Assembly (NCBI GenBank): GCA_965369945.1
Contig: CBDUST010000119.1
Location: forward strand, 1 to 12,270
From: JADFNO01 sp965369945
Lineage (GTDB): Bacteria > Planctomycetota > Phycisphaerae > Phycisphaerales > SM1A02
Direction: 5' to 3'
Length of the DNA: 12,270 nucleotides
The notes under the pieces were generated by a model. The model saw only the letters and a list, made by a program, of their open reading frames with translations. It made no database searches and was not told where the DNA came from. Of this stretch, positions 1-6,662 are shown one piece after another. How positions within the stretch are numbered: position 1 is the first letter of the stretch; every line of letters begins with the position of its first letter. A program made the position numbers and the translations under genes.

Positions 1-70
1 TCCGACACTCACTCCTTGTTCATCGCCCAGCTCCACCGTCGAGCTTTCGGAGTCCGTCCTTACGCTGCTC
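1..70. repeat. Copy A of a two-copy structured element
   Basis: The core at 23-52 matches a second copy at 4528-4557 at 27 of 30 positions, in the same orientation. A shared 8-base block (63-70 and 4571-4578) follows after 10 and 13 bases. Both cores contain an inner hairpin, arms 29-33 and 41-45 here, with a 7-base loop. Each copy also has its own outer stem: 11-15 pairs with 49-53 in this copy, using bases unlike those of copy B. The element starts at the 3' end of the PEP-CTERM gene, so on the minus strand it lies in that gene's 3' untranslated region or in the leader of a gene beyond the window edge. It matches no RNA family I can name. Which strand is functional is unclear. Confidence 0.5.
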
Positions 71-569
71 GCTTGCGCTTGCGGCGAACGCCAACAGCGC
101 CGAGTGCCAACAGGGCCAGTGCGCCTGGTGACGGGACGTGAACACTCTCGCCCGCGTTGCCATAGCGGCCTTCGAGATAGTGGATGGCGGTGCCCGGGCC
201 AGCGACACTGAACGAGAACCAGCCCACGTTGCCGGCCCGCCTGAACCCGACGTACTGGGTACCGCTAGAACTATCGGTGAAATTTATACTGAAGTTACCA
301 TTGAACGTGGCCGGCGAGCGGGCTGAGCTGAGCCCGACTGTCCTGATGCTGTGTAGGCCGTAGGCGAACATCGTTCTGCCGATGCCAGCATTATACTGTA
401 AGAAGCTAGTCCCCACTTCGGGCATGGAGATAAACCCAATTGAAATGAACGCAACCGATCCTGGATTGAACGTCAGAGGCACAACGTCTGCTTGAAGTTC
501 GGGCGCAACCAACATCGATGCCAACGCAGCACCGAAGACCGAGGTAGTCGCAGCTAGTTTCACTGGCAT
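60..569 (-). CDS. Small secreted PEP-CTERM-type sorting-signal protein
   Basis: A predicted exported protein of 169 residues with unknown role. Residues 1-28 form a signal peptide: a Lys near the start, a hydrophobic stretch at about 6-22, and a likely cleavage after LQA. The middle (about 29-143) is rich in Gly, Ser, Phe and Asn, as in beta-rich extracellular proteins. The C-terminus (145-167) has a VPSPG motif, a short hydrophobic helix (LALLALGAVG) and a basic tail RRKRKR. This is the layout of PEP-CTERM sorting signals, in the PSPG form common in Planctomycetota. In that family the tail is recognised by exosortase, which anchors or releases the protein at the surface, often alongside exopolysaccharide. 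The start at 569 is preferred over a longer in-frame start at 662 because AGGAGG lies 9 bases upstream and the signal peptide begins there. No exosortase gene is in the window. The specific function is unknown. Confidence 0.8.
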   Translation of the reverse strand: MPVKLAATTSVFGAALASMLVAPELQADVVPLTFNPGSVAFISIGFISMPEVGTSFLQYNAGIGRTMFAYGLHSIRTVGLSSARSPATFNGNFSINFTDSSSGTQYVGFRRAGNVGWFSFSVAGPGTAIHYLEGRYGNAGESVHVPSPGALALLALGAVGVRRKRKRAA

Positions 570-578
570 GGGGATCTT

Positions 579-584
579 CCTCCT
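579..584 (-). promoter_or_regulatory. Ribosome binding site of the PEP-CTERM gene
   Basis: A perfect AGGAGG on the minus strand lies 9 bases before the ATG at 569. It decides the start: the upstream in-frame start at 662 would add 31 residues ahead of the signal peptide and bury this site inside the coding region. Confidence 0.8.
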
Positions 585-798
585 GCACAAAGGTTCTATC
601 TTTCGGCCTGCTGCTCCATGTGAAGGACAGACCGTCACGGCACCAATGGCCGTGGACAACACTCTTGCTCTCTCTTTTGGAGGTCCGCGTCGCCCGGAAG
701 GGGTGGCTCAGGACAAGCCCGCGGAGAAAGCATGGTGAGGCAATCCCCGGGTGCTGTCAAGGGTTTTGTGGCTGGATACGCCACTGATGGCTCGCTGA

Positions 799-1047
799 TG
801 TTCAGACCCCGTAGATAGCCGATATGTCATAGGTGCCGGGGCGACGACAGGGGGGGAGGCGGGAAGAGATGGCGACGCGGAACTGGCCGCTGGATACGCC
901 GAGGACGTTGCCGATCTCGGCGCGATCCTGCAACTCATCGAAACCGAAGCGCTCCACGAGGCGGCCGAGGCGATTGATTGCCTGGACATGCTGGTCCGAG
1001 ACCAGATCCCCATCCGCCTCTACGACGCGATCGTACTAGGAAACTAA
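799..1047 (+). pseudogene. Coding-like fragment without a start codon
   Basis: From 799 to the TAA at 1045-1047 one plus-strand frame is open for 82 codons. From about 868 on it looks like a real protein: G/C-ending codons and a helical, acidic composition rich in Ala, Glu, Asp and Leu, with segments such as ETEALHEAAEAIDCLDMLV and a tail ending RLYDAIVLGN. The frame begins after a TGA at 796-798 and has no ATG, GTG or TTG except an ATG late in the frame. A run of seven G at 850-856 is a plausible frameshift point. I read it as the C-terminal remnant of a lost gene, or a gene with a frame error. I do not recognise the family. It could also be chance in G+C-rich DNA. Confidence 0.4.
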
Positions 1048-1155
1048 CGATCTAGGCGCTCTAACACACCCAGCCCGCTCGCAGCGACTCCAACCCGTTG
1101 ACACACGGCACAACTGAGAGGTGGGCCGAATATTGGATCGAGACGGGCTTAACGG

Positions 1156-2304
1156 CTAAGTGTTGGTGTGCCGCGGAAAGACCGACGCTACATCCAGTCC
1201 CGGGGCATGCGAAACCAGAATCGGCGTCAGTACGTCACGGTAGTTGATCACCGAGGGCACGTCCCCGACCTCGTCGAGATTCGAGTCGGACAAGTCCGGC
1301 CAGCCCGAGCGCACGCCGGCAGCGAGTCCGTTCGTCCCGACCTCGTCGCCGATGACCATCATTACCGAGCCTGCCCCGTGATCGGTGCCGAAACTTGTGT
1401 TCTCGCGCAGCCGCCGCCCGAATTCCGTCATCGTGACGAGTGTCACTCTTTCCTGCCGGTTCCCGAGATCATTGAGGAACGCGTCGATCCCTGTCGCGAG
1501 CGTAGTCATCAGCGAGCCGATCACCTGCTGCTGAACGAAGTGCGTATCCCAGTTGCCCAGGTCGATGGTGGAAGTGACGAGGCCGACCTCAGCCTTGATA
1601 AGACGGGCGATTTCGCGCATCCCCCGGCCAAAGTCGTTTTCCGGATAGACGGCACCATGTTCCGGTGCCACGTTCTGAGCACGGATGTCCCGCAGCCGTC
1701 TCACGGTGGTGATAGTGTCGTGGGCTGCTTGACCGAGCGGTCCCGATTCGACCGCGTATAGCCGAGCAATGTCATCGATGATGGCCGGGTCCTCTTCACC
1801 GAACGAGAAATCTCGGAGCGTCTGCATAACCGCCCCGGCTGGCGCGCCGCGCAGGGACTCCGGCCGGGTCGTGCCGATCGCCACCGCGCTGAGGGCGGAC
1901 GCCGTCCTCCCTCTCGCCCTGAGATACCGGGCCAGCCATCCGCTGCCCGTGTCACGCCCCGCGTGCTCCATAAAGTCCTGGGCCTCGAAATGAGAGCGCG
2001 TCTCGTCCTCGGAGCCGGCTCCGTGAATGATCGCCAGCGCGCCGTTCTCGTAATACTTCATCAAAGGCTGCAGGATTTTGTTCAGGGCGAAGTAGCCGTC
2101 GAGGTTGATCGTGTTTTTCCGATCGACGGCTAGAAACGGTCGGGCCCGCTGGTACACGTCGTCACCGACCGGTGGCACGAGCGTGAGGCCGTCGGCTCCG
2201 CCCCGTAGAAAGATAACCACGAGCACTTTCTCCTGGGATCCATCACGATCGATGAAGTCGTGCCGCGTGACGCCGATCGAAGGCTGATGCTGGTGCGGAT
2301 TCAT
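1156..2304 (-). CDS. DUF1501 family protein
   Basis: A 382-residue protein of the DUF1501 family (alkaline-phosphatase/sulfatase-like fold in family models; biochemical role not established). Family hallmarks in order: VVIFLRGGADGL at 29-40, SHFEAQDFME at 104-113, LGNWDTH at 249-255, TEFGRR at 293-298 and GTDHGAG at 306-312. The Asp and His residues of the last motifs are typical of this metal-hydrolase-like fold. The start at 2304 has AAGGTG 5 bases upstream; a TTG at 2322 is less likely. It is the last gene of an operon and begins 14 bases after the DUF1800 stop. DUF1501 proteins usually have a twin-arginine leader; here the N-terminus (TRHDFI) has no twin Arg and no hydrophobic segment. 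The protein may therefore stay inside the cell or be carried by a partner. The family call is firm; the function is not. Confidence 0.92.
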   Translation of the reverse strand: MNPHQHQPSIGVTRHDFIDRDGSQEKVLVVIFLRGGADGLTLVPPVGDDVYQRARPFLAVDRKNTINLDGYFALNKILQPLMKYYENGALAIIHGAGSEDETRSHFEAQDFMEHAGRDTGSGWLARYLRARGRTASALSAVAIGTTRPESLRGAPAGAVMQTLRDFSFGEEDPAIIDDIARLYAVESGPLGQAAHDTITTVRRLRDIRAQNVAPEHGAVYPENDFGRGMREIARLIKAEVGLVTSTIDLGNWDTHFVQQQVIGSLMTTLATGIDAFLNDLGNRQERVTLVTMTEFGRRLRENTSFGTDHGAGSVMMVIGDEVGTNGLAAGVRSGWPDLSDSNLDEVGDVPSVINYRDVLTPILVSHAPGLDVASVFPRHTNT

Positions 2305-2318
2305 GACATCACCTTTCG

Positions 2319-3776
2319 TCAATGCCGTTGGAAGGCCGGACTCGCCAACAGGAGCGCGACGCGATGTTCAGTCGCCGTGAGTACTTCACGTTCCAGGGGG
2401 GTCGGGGCTCGACCCAGGAAATGTGCCGCCAGGTTATCCTCACCGGGCAGAATCTCGTGCAGTTTATTCTTGTCAAACGACGTTCCTCCAATCCGCTGGG
2501 CGGTTATGTCCAGCGCAAAGTTCCATCTCCACAACAGCGTGCCGAGCCAAGGCTCCGGTTCGATCGGATAGCCGTCCGGCGTGGGATACTGAAACGGAGC
2601 GTGCCCCATGCGGTGCAGGAACTCGACGATCGGCGCGCCGCCGTCCGTCGTCGCGTCCGTCGCGCGCAGCGCCGAGACGACGAACCGCCAGGGCCGCTTG
2701 AAGAGATTGCCTCGTGTGATCGGGAATGCCTCAGTCTCAAATAACGCCCTCAGCGTGGACTTGATATCGCCTGCCGATGAGGCGAACGCGCCCGCGACCG
2801 AATCGACCGCGGCATCCGAGGGTGGATCAGCGATGAACCATCGACAAAGCTTCTGCGCGATGTGCCGTGCGGTAGAACGATGGCGACAGACGATCTCGAT
2901 GACGCGCTCCAGATCCGCCGCCCCGCCGCCGGGCGCGATGACCTCGCCGAGTACAACCTTTTCCCCGTCGTCGTGTCGCTTGGGATCGAACTCGACATGG
3001 GCCGGCCGAAAGCGGAATGGCCGATGCTCGTACGTCCAACCGCTGAGGCAGCGGGCGACTTCCATCACATCAGCCTGCGTGTAGCCGCCGTGCACGCCGA
3101 GCGTGTGCAGTTCCATGAGTTCGCGGGCGTAGTTCTCGTTGGGCTTGTCGTCCGGATGGACGACCTTGTTGTCGTGCCCGTCGAGATAGATAAGCATGGC
3201 CGGACTGAGGGCGCTGGCCTTGACCAGTTCGCGAAAGTTGCCCAGGGCGTGCCGGCGGATCACATCACGGTCGTCGGCAGCCTTGAGCCACTTGCAATCC
3301 CCCTTCTGGGAGACGATGTTGAAGTGGTCGGACCAGAAATCGACCATGACTTCGTGGAGTTGGCGCCGGCTATAGACGGCGCGCAGCATCTTGTGGGTGG
3401 TCAGATCCGCAAGCAGTCGCCGCTCGTTGAATTCGTACAGTTCACCGGCTGGTTCGTAGAGCGAGTCGATGTGGGCGACCTTACGATCGCACGAGCGATC
3501 GCCGATCGATTCCGGGTTCAGCTGCTCCTGGATGAACGCCGCCGCCCCCATCGACTTCATGCGCTGATAGTCGCCCGGCCGCGGCCCGTAGGTGAGGCGG
3601 TTGATCAGATGCGAGGTGAGGTCGATCTCGGCGGCCATCGGGGGTCGGAAGTCGGCCTCCGGCTCGGCGGTCAGGAGCGCGGCCAGCGCCTCGGTCGCCG
3701 ACTCGCAGCCGCTCAGCGCCGCGGCCGCCCCGGTCGCCCCCATCAGATGCACGAAACGTCGGCGTGTGGTCTTCAT
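2319..3776 (-). CDS. DUF1800 family protein with Tat lipoprotein leader
   Basis: A 485-residue protein of the DUF1800 family, function unknown, regularly encoded next to DUF1501 genes. Residues 1-24 form a twin-arginine leader (TTRRRFVHLMG, then an Ala-rich stretch) ending in a lipobox LSGC with Cys24. This predicts Tat export as a folded protein and lipid anchoring. Family signatures seen: HLINRLTYGPRPGD near 56-69, DFWSDHFN at 146-153, ENYARELMELHTLGV at 214-228, CLSGWTYE at 243-250, KRPWRFVVSALRAT near 360-373, FQYPTPDGYP at 395-404 and a C-terminal LLLASPAFQRH. The length is normal for the family. The start at 3776 is set by GGAGG 7 bases upstream and by the leader; a longer frame from 3911 is rejected. 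It lies 46 bases after the membrane protein gene and 14 bases before DUF1501, so the three are probably co-transcribed. Confidence 0.93.
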   Translation of the reverse strand: MKTTRRRFVHLMGATGAAAALSGCESATEALAALLTAEPEADFRPPMAAEIDLTSHLINRLTYGPRPGDYQRMKSMGAAAFIQEQLNPESIGDRSCDRKVAHIDSLYEPAGELYEFNERRLLADLTTHKMLRAVYSRRQLHEVMVDFWSDHFNIVSQKGDCKWLKAADDRDVIRRHALGNFRELVKASALSPAMLIYLDGHDNKVVHPDDKPNENYARELMELHTLGVHGGYTQADVMEVARCLSGWTYEHRPFRFRPAHVEFDPKRHDDGEKVVLGEVIAPGGGAADLERVIEIVCRHRSTARHIAQKLCRWFIADPPSDAAVDSVAGAFASSAGDIKSTLRALFETEAFPITRGNLFKRPWRFVVSALRATDATTDGGAPIVEFLHRMGHAPFQYPTPDGYPIEPEPWLGTLLWRWNFALDITAQRIGGTSFDKNKLHEILPGEDNLAAHFLGRAPTPLEREVLTATEHRVALLLASPAFQRH

Positions 3777-3783
3777 GTCCGCA

Positions 3784-3788
3784 CCTCC
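3784..3788 (-). promoter_or_regulatory. Ribosome binding site of the DUF1800 gene
   Basis: GGAGG on the minus strand, 7 bases before the ATG at 3776. It fixes the start of the DUF1800 gene and places the Tat motif at residues 5-7, instead of the 45-residue longer frame. Confidence 0.75.
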
Positions 3789-3822
3789 GCCATCGAGTGT
3801 TTCATGATCGACTCCCGCGTGA

Positions 3823-4350
3823 TCAGGCGCTGGCGGCGGATCCGACCATGGGTGTCTCGACGGCCGTCTTGTCGTTCCGGCCGAAGAAGATGCCAAGCAC
3901 CAGACAGCCAACGCCGGCCGACATCGTCAGGGGGAACATGCCCAGCCATCCTACCAGTGGGAGCACCCAGGTGAGGCTGATGAACAGACCGCCCCTGAAC
4001 GTCTGCACCCAAGAAACACGACCCGCCGTGATGTCGCCGCCCCCTACATGCTGGGCGATCCCCGCTCCGCCGATGAGGCCCGACAGAATCCAGAGGCAGC
4101 CCAGCGCGGCCCCGCCGAATTTGGCGACGGCCGGTGCCTGCTGGAGCAGCACGATCGCTGCTAGCATCCAGGGCACGGAGATAGCGAGGCCGATGACAAT
4201 CGGCAACCAAGGCCGAGCGGCGAACTGCCGCCTCGCGCGGCTCGTCAGGGTCGGGGCGAGTGCCGCCCCCAGCGTGTAGTACGACGTCACCACGAGGATG
4301 ACCCCGATGTGAATGAACAGCCAGGTGTAGACGACGGCATGTGTGGTCAT
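3823..4350 (-). CDS. Unrecognised polytopic membrane protein
   Basis: A 175-residue integral membrane protein of a family I do not recognise. Hydrophobic segments lie at about 7-32, 48-70, 76-99 and 120-157; the last is long enough for two helices, giving four or five membrane spans. The first loop is basic (TSRARRQFAARP, 36-47), which suggests it faces the cytoplasm. There is no cleavable signal peptide, and no catalytic motif stands out. The ATG at 4350 has AAGGAG 7 bases upstream, directly preceded by a hairpin. It is the first gene of the operon with DUF1800 and DUF1501, so it may anchor or assist those proteins at the membrane; that is inference from position alone. An overlapping frame on the same strand (to 3773) is arginine- and histidine-rich and is a shadow. 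Confidence 0.75.
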   Translation of the reverse strand: MTTHAVVYTWLFIHIGVILVVTSYYTLGAALAPTLTSRARRQFAARPWLPIVIGLAISVPWMLAAIVLLQQAPAVAKFGGAALGCLWILSGLIGGAGIAQHVGGGDITAGRVSWVQTFRGGLFISLTWVLPLVGWLGMFPLTMSAGVGCLVLGIFFGRNDKTAVETPMVGSAASA

Positions 4351-4365
4351 GGCGAGACTCCTTGC

Positions 4366-4393
4366 GCAACGACGCCGCTCAGAGCGGTGTTGC
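4366..4393 (-). promoter_or_regulatory. Hairpin next to the operon ribosome binding site
   Basis: Arms GCAAC (4366-4370) and GTTGC (4389-4393) enclose CCGCT and AGCGG around the loop CAG, about 10 to 11 pairs in all. On the minus-strand message it ends two bases before the AAGGAG site (4358-4363) of the membrane protein gene. It could tune translation of the operon. No U-rich tract follows, so it is not a standard terminator. Confidence 0.4.
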
Positions 4394-4479
4394 TGGACTG
4401 TCTTTTCGTATGATTGGTTGGCAACGGGTGTGACATGATTTCACGACCCCTGCGTCGTTAGCCCGAAGTAAAATTTCGA

Positions 4480-4495
4480 TCCTGATTCGTCAGGA
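4480..4495. other. Small perfect hairpin in operon leader
   Basis: TCCTGA and TCAGGA enclose a four-base loop, which reads TTCG on the plus strand and CGAA on the minus strand. Both loops can give stable tetraloop hairpins. On the minus strand it is followed by AAATTTTA after a few bases, too weak a T tract to call a terminator. It lies 130 bases upstream of the membrane protein gene. Confidence 0.35.
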
Positions 4496-4519
4496 CCCGC
4501 TCTAACCCGACATTTCCCA

Positions 4520-4578
4520 TTACACCTTCGCCCGGCTCCACCGCCGAGCTTTCCGAGCACGAGTGTAACGCGCTGCTC
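4520..4578. repeat. Copy B of a two-copy structured element
   Basis: The core 4528-4557 matches 23-52 at 27 of 30 positions, and the 8-base block 4571-4578 matches 63-70. A perfect outer stem (TTACAC 4520-4525 with GTGTAA 4563-4568) encloses the core; copy A has an outer stem of different bases around the same core. On the minus strand an alternative inner stem GCTCGG/CCGGGC can also form. This copy lies about 170 bases upstream of the operon start and 130 bases after the lipoprotein-like gene, so it could act as a leader or as a 3' end element. Confidence 0.5.
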
Positions 4579-4704
4579 CCCGAAACCCGAGTTCCAGTCG
4601 CTTGCTTCTGACCGGAGTCGACGGTCACAGGCCTGATCCTGCCCCCAAAGCACGGCCTGGAGGCCCAGTCGAGCCGCCTGGGGATGGGAGCGACAGATTG
4701 AGAC

Positions 4705-4986
4705 CTAGATTCTCGTCATTTGTTGGGATGATGAGCGGTTCGGAGCTGTCATATCGGCGCTGCCCCCGGCGATCGCGCCGACAGTGACGACTGATTGTCT
4801 TTGGAAGATACCCGCGCGGTCAGGACGCGGCGGTTTCACCCGCACCGCGCGACTGTACGGCGCGCCAGCTCGCGTGGGCGGGATGTGGACGATTTGCTGC
4901 GACGCGCAACCGACACCAATTACGCTCATCAAGATGAGTATGGAAAGCCGGGGCATGCGTCGTCTCAGTACGTGCCGGGTGCACAT
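4705..4986 (-). CDS. Small lipoprotein-like protein, unknown function
   Basis: A predicted exported protein of 93 residues. The N-terminus is basic (RHVLRRRMPR), followed by a hydrophobic stretch (about 14-26) that ends in Gly-Cys at 26-27, as in bacterial lipoproteins. The -3 position is Gly where the usual lipobox has Leu, Val or Ile, so lipidation is likely but not certain. The mature part is short and rich in Pro, Arg and Ser, with no domain I recognise. The ATG at 4986 has AGGAG 6 bases upstream and is chosen over a longer frame from 5019. The gene is divergent from the SDR gene (233 bases between starts), and the DUF1800/DUF1501 operon lies downstream on the same strand. No link in function can be shown. 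Confidence 0.6.
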   Translation of the reverse strand: MCTRHVLRRRMPRLSILILMSVIGVGCASQQIVHIPPTRAGAPYSRAVRVKPPRPDRAGIFQRQSVVTVGAIAGGSADMTAPNRSSSQQMTRI

Positions 4987-5219
4987 GGTCGTCTCCTGAA
5001 CACGACTCGGCGTGAGCATGCATTGGGAGTTGCTGCGGCCGGTTGGATTGCGCTTGTCTACACCAGAGGGACCACCGTAGCGTATCCGAGTTCAGGAACA
5101 AACATTTGCTCTGGCGAATTCAGATCTTTGCACACCCGCCAAGCAAGCGATCCAAGCTGCTAGACTAATCTCTGTGTCAGGAGAGTCTCATCAGATCGGC
5201 CCACCGACAGGAGGCGATC

Positions 5220-5966
5220 GTGAGTGATTCGTTCGCCGGACGGGCAGCGCTGATCACCGGGGCGGCTCGTGGATTCGGGCGTGCGACCGCCGAGTATTTC
5301 CTCGCCCGAGGGGCCCAGGTTGCGGTTCATGTTCGCACGGCCCAGCGTGCGCAGGCGCTTGCCGATGAGCTTGGCGACCCAGCGCGGGCGGTCTGGGGCG
5401 ACCTCGCCGATCCGACCGCGGCGGGTTCGATCGTCGAGCAATGTCTGGATCATTTTCAGCGGCTCGACATCCTCGTGAACAATGCCGCGGCCGCGTATAC
5501 CACGCGTTTCGAACAGATCACCGAAGATGAGTGGCGCGAGGCGCTGGCGGTCAACCTCACCGCTCCGTTCCTGCTGACGCGGGCGGCGCTGCCTCAGATG
5601 AAGTCACAGAACTTCGGCCGCATCATCAATGTGTCTTCGCTGGCCGGCCGCACCGTGAGCACGCTCGGCGGCGCCCATTACACAGCCTCGAAGACCGGAT
5701 TGCTCGGATTGACCCGAGCCGCAGCCAAAGAACTCGGCGTCTACGGCATCACCGTCAATGCGGTCTGCCCCGGCCTGTTCGATACCGAGTTGACACAAGA
5801 GAGCGCCACGAAAGAGCAGTTGGATGCTGCACAGACCGGCTTTCCAGTCGCTCGGCTGGGTCGGCCCGAAGAACTTGCAGCTCTGATCGGCTTCCTCGCC
5901 TCGGAAGAAGCCGGATACATCTCCGGCGCCTCGCTGGATATCAACGGCGGAAGTCTGATGATCTGA
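5220..5966 (+). CDS. Short-chain dehydrogenase/reductase (SDR), FabG-like
   Basis: A 248-residue NAD(P)-dependent oxidoreductase of the classical SDR family, expected in the cytoplasm. It has the dinucleotide-binding motif TGAARGFG at 13-20, a DLAD segment near 61-64, NNAA at 87-90 and the catalytic set Asn112, Ser140, Tyr154 and Lys158 (YTASK), followed by PG at 184-185. Length and motif order fit 3-oxoacyl-ACP reductase (FabG) and related sugar or alcohol dehydrogenases; the substrate cannot be told from sequence. The GTG at 5220 has AGGAGG 5 bases upstream. A strong hairpin terminator follows two bases after the stop, so it is probably a single-gene unit. It is divergent from the lipoprotein-like gene, and no fatty-acid genes are nearby. 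Confidence 0.95.
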   Translation: MSDSFAGRAALITGAARGFGRATAEYFLARGAQVAVHVRTAQRAQALADELGDPARAVWGDLADPTAAGSIVEQCLDHFQRLDILVNNAAAAYTTRFEQITEDEWREALAVNLTAPFLLTRAALPQMKSQNFGRIINVSSLAGRTVSTLGGAHYTASKTGLLGLTRAAAKELGVYGITVNAVCPGLFDTELTQESATKEQLDAAQTGFPVARLGRPEELAALIGFLASEEAGYISGASLDINGGSLMI

Positions 5967-5968
5967 GA

Positions 5969-5997
5969 AAAAGGGGTCGGGATTCCCGTCCCCTTTT
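5969..5997 (+). terminator. Hairpin terminator after the SDR gene
   Basis: AAAAGGGG (5969-5976) pairs with CCCCTTTT (5990-5997). After a T-T mismatch, CGGG pairs with CCCG around an ATT loop. That gives 12 pairs, and the 3' arm ends in a run of four T. It starts two bases after the SDR stop. Since the stem begins with A and ends with T, it could also work on the minus strand. Confidence 0.85.
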
Positions 5998-6079
5998 ATG
6001 TTCGATTTTTCGCCGTTACTTTTCCCCGCGTTTGGACCAATTTCCGAGCTTGAGCGCCGCGGTAATACTGGTCTGTCGC

Positions 6080-6523
6080 ATGTCCATCGCCGACACGGTC
6101 GCGGAGCCGGCAGGACGGCACGTCGCCGATACGCCCACAATGATCCGCGTGCTGCGGACGAAGCCGCACGCACGAGTCATCGTTCAGCGACAGACGACCT
6201 CGCTTCGGCTGCTTCTTCGTGTAGTGCTAGCCAGCCTCCTACAATCTGCGAACGTGCAAGACGGTGCCTTCCCATCCCGCGAACGGCCCTTGCCCGCGGG
6301 GTGGACCGTGCGGCAGGGTCTCGACGCGTTCTTGCTCGAGAACGGGTACAACGAGGCGCACTACGACGCTTCGCGCACGCCGGCTCGCGTGCTTGGCATC
6401 CAGTTCAGTGTGCCAAACCCGCCGAAGCACCGCTGGGCGATCATGCGGCGCGATCGGCGCGCGATCACGGCGAATCCTTCTGCGGCTCGTGTTCGGGCGC
6501 TCCTCTCGCCCGCGTGCCCATGA
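6080..6523 (+). CDS. Hypothetical protein, possible truncated Coq4-like fragment
   Basis: A 147-residue frame of uncertain status. Residues from about 70 on (6287-6460) look like real protein: LPAGWTVRQGLDAFLLENGY, then YDASRTPARVLGIQFSVPNP and HRWAIMRRD. From memory this resembles the N-terminal half of bacterial Coq4-like proteins, where the text usually runs on into HDLHH. Here it breaks off after MRRD into Arg- and Ala-rich sequence and stops, so the metal-binding part is absent. The N-terminal 60 residues are less convincing, and neither the ATG at 6080 nor those at 6140 or 6254 (GTG) has a good ribosome binding site. I read it as a decayed or truncated gene, not ruling out a short functional protein. 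The link to ubiquinone-type metabolism is a weak inference. Confidence 0.4.
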   Translation: MSIADTVAEPAGRHVADTPTMIRVLRTKPHARVIVQRQTTSLRLLLRVVLASLLQSANVQDGAFPSRERPLPAGWTVRQGLDAFLLENGYNEAHYDASRTPARVLGIQFSVPNPPKHRWAIMRRDRRAITANPSAARVRALLSPACP

Positions 6524-6662
6524 CATCTCGCGTCCTTTCGAGTCCTGGGCAACCTCTGTTCTCAGCGCCGCTTTCGCGTGACGGAGTACTTGAACAGGAA
6601 GGGCTGCGGCGACTGCGCCCCCTGACCTCGCAGAACGGCATACGCGGTCCATCGCCCACAAT

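Larger units (their letters stand above)
570..1155. other. Gene-poor interval with regulatory hairpin and gene remnant
   Basis: This 586-base stretch separates the PEP-CTERM gene from the end of the DUF1501 gene. It holds the 5' leader of the PEP-CTERM gene, including an inverted repeat with arms 636-641 and 649-654 (CACGGC/GCCGTG, 7-base loop). It also holds a 12-base direct repeat (GCTGGATACGCC at 771-782 and 889-900) and a coding-like frame described separately. A 28-codon frame at 732-818 has a weak GGAG ahead of it but no recognisable product. Between 1048 and 1155 I see no gene and no clear terminator for the operon that ends at 1156. Confidence 0.5.
4351..4704 (-). other. Leader region of the DUF1800/DUF1501 operon
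   Basis: This 354-base non-coding stretch lies between the lipoprotein-like gene and the operon led by the membrane protein; both are on the minus strand. It contains, in the direction of transcription, element copy B (4520-4578), a perfect 6-bp hairpin (4480-4495) and a hairpin touching the ribosome binding site (4366-4393). No reading frame in it looks like a real gene. No clear sigma-70 promoter was identified, so the operon may start here or be read from the upstream gene. Confidence 0.5.

Noticed and set aside
708..1013. A 101-residue minus-strand frame in the gap before DUF1501
   Set aside because: Ser- and Ala-rich shadow of the more protein-like plus-strand frame; no ribosome binding site.
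2862..3974. A 370-residue plus-strand open frame opposite the DUF1800 gene
   Set aside because: It is antisense to a clearly conserved protein with family motifs, Tat leader and ribosome binding site. High G+C makes long open frames common on the opposite strand.
4431..4445. CRP-like sequence TGTGA followed by TTCAC upstream of the membrane protein gene
   Set aside because: Half sites are incomplete and the spacing does not match the CRP consensus; one weak match is not enough.
4457..4506. GTTAG and CTAAC ends suggesting an integron attC-type site
   Set aside because: The boxes do not fit the GTTRRRY and RYYYAAC consensus, and there is no integrase or cassette array.
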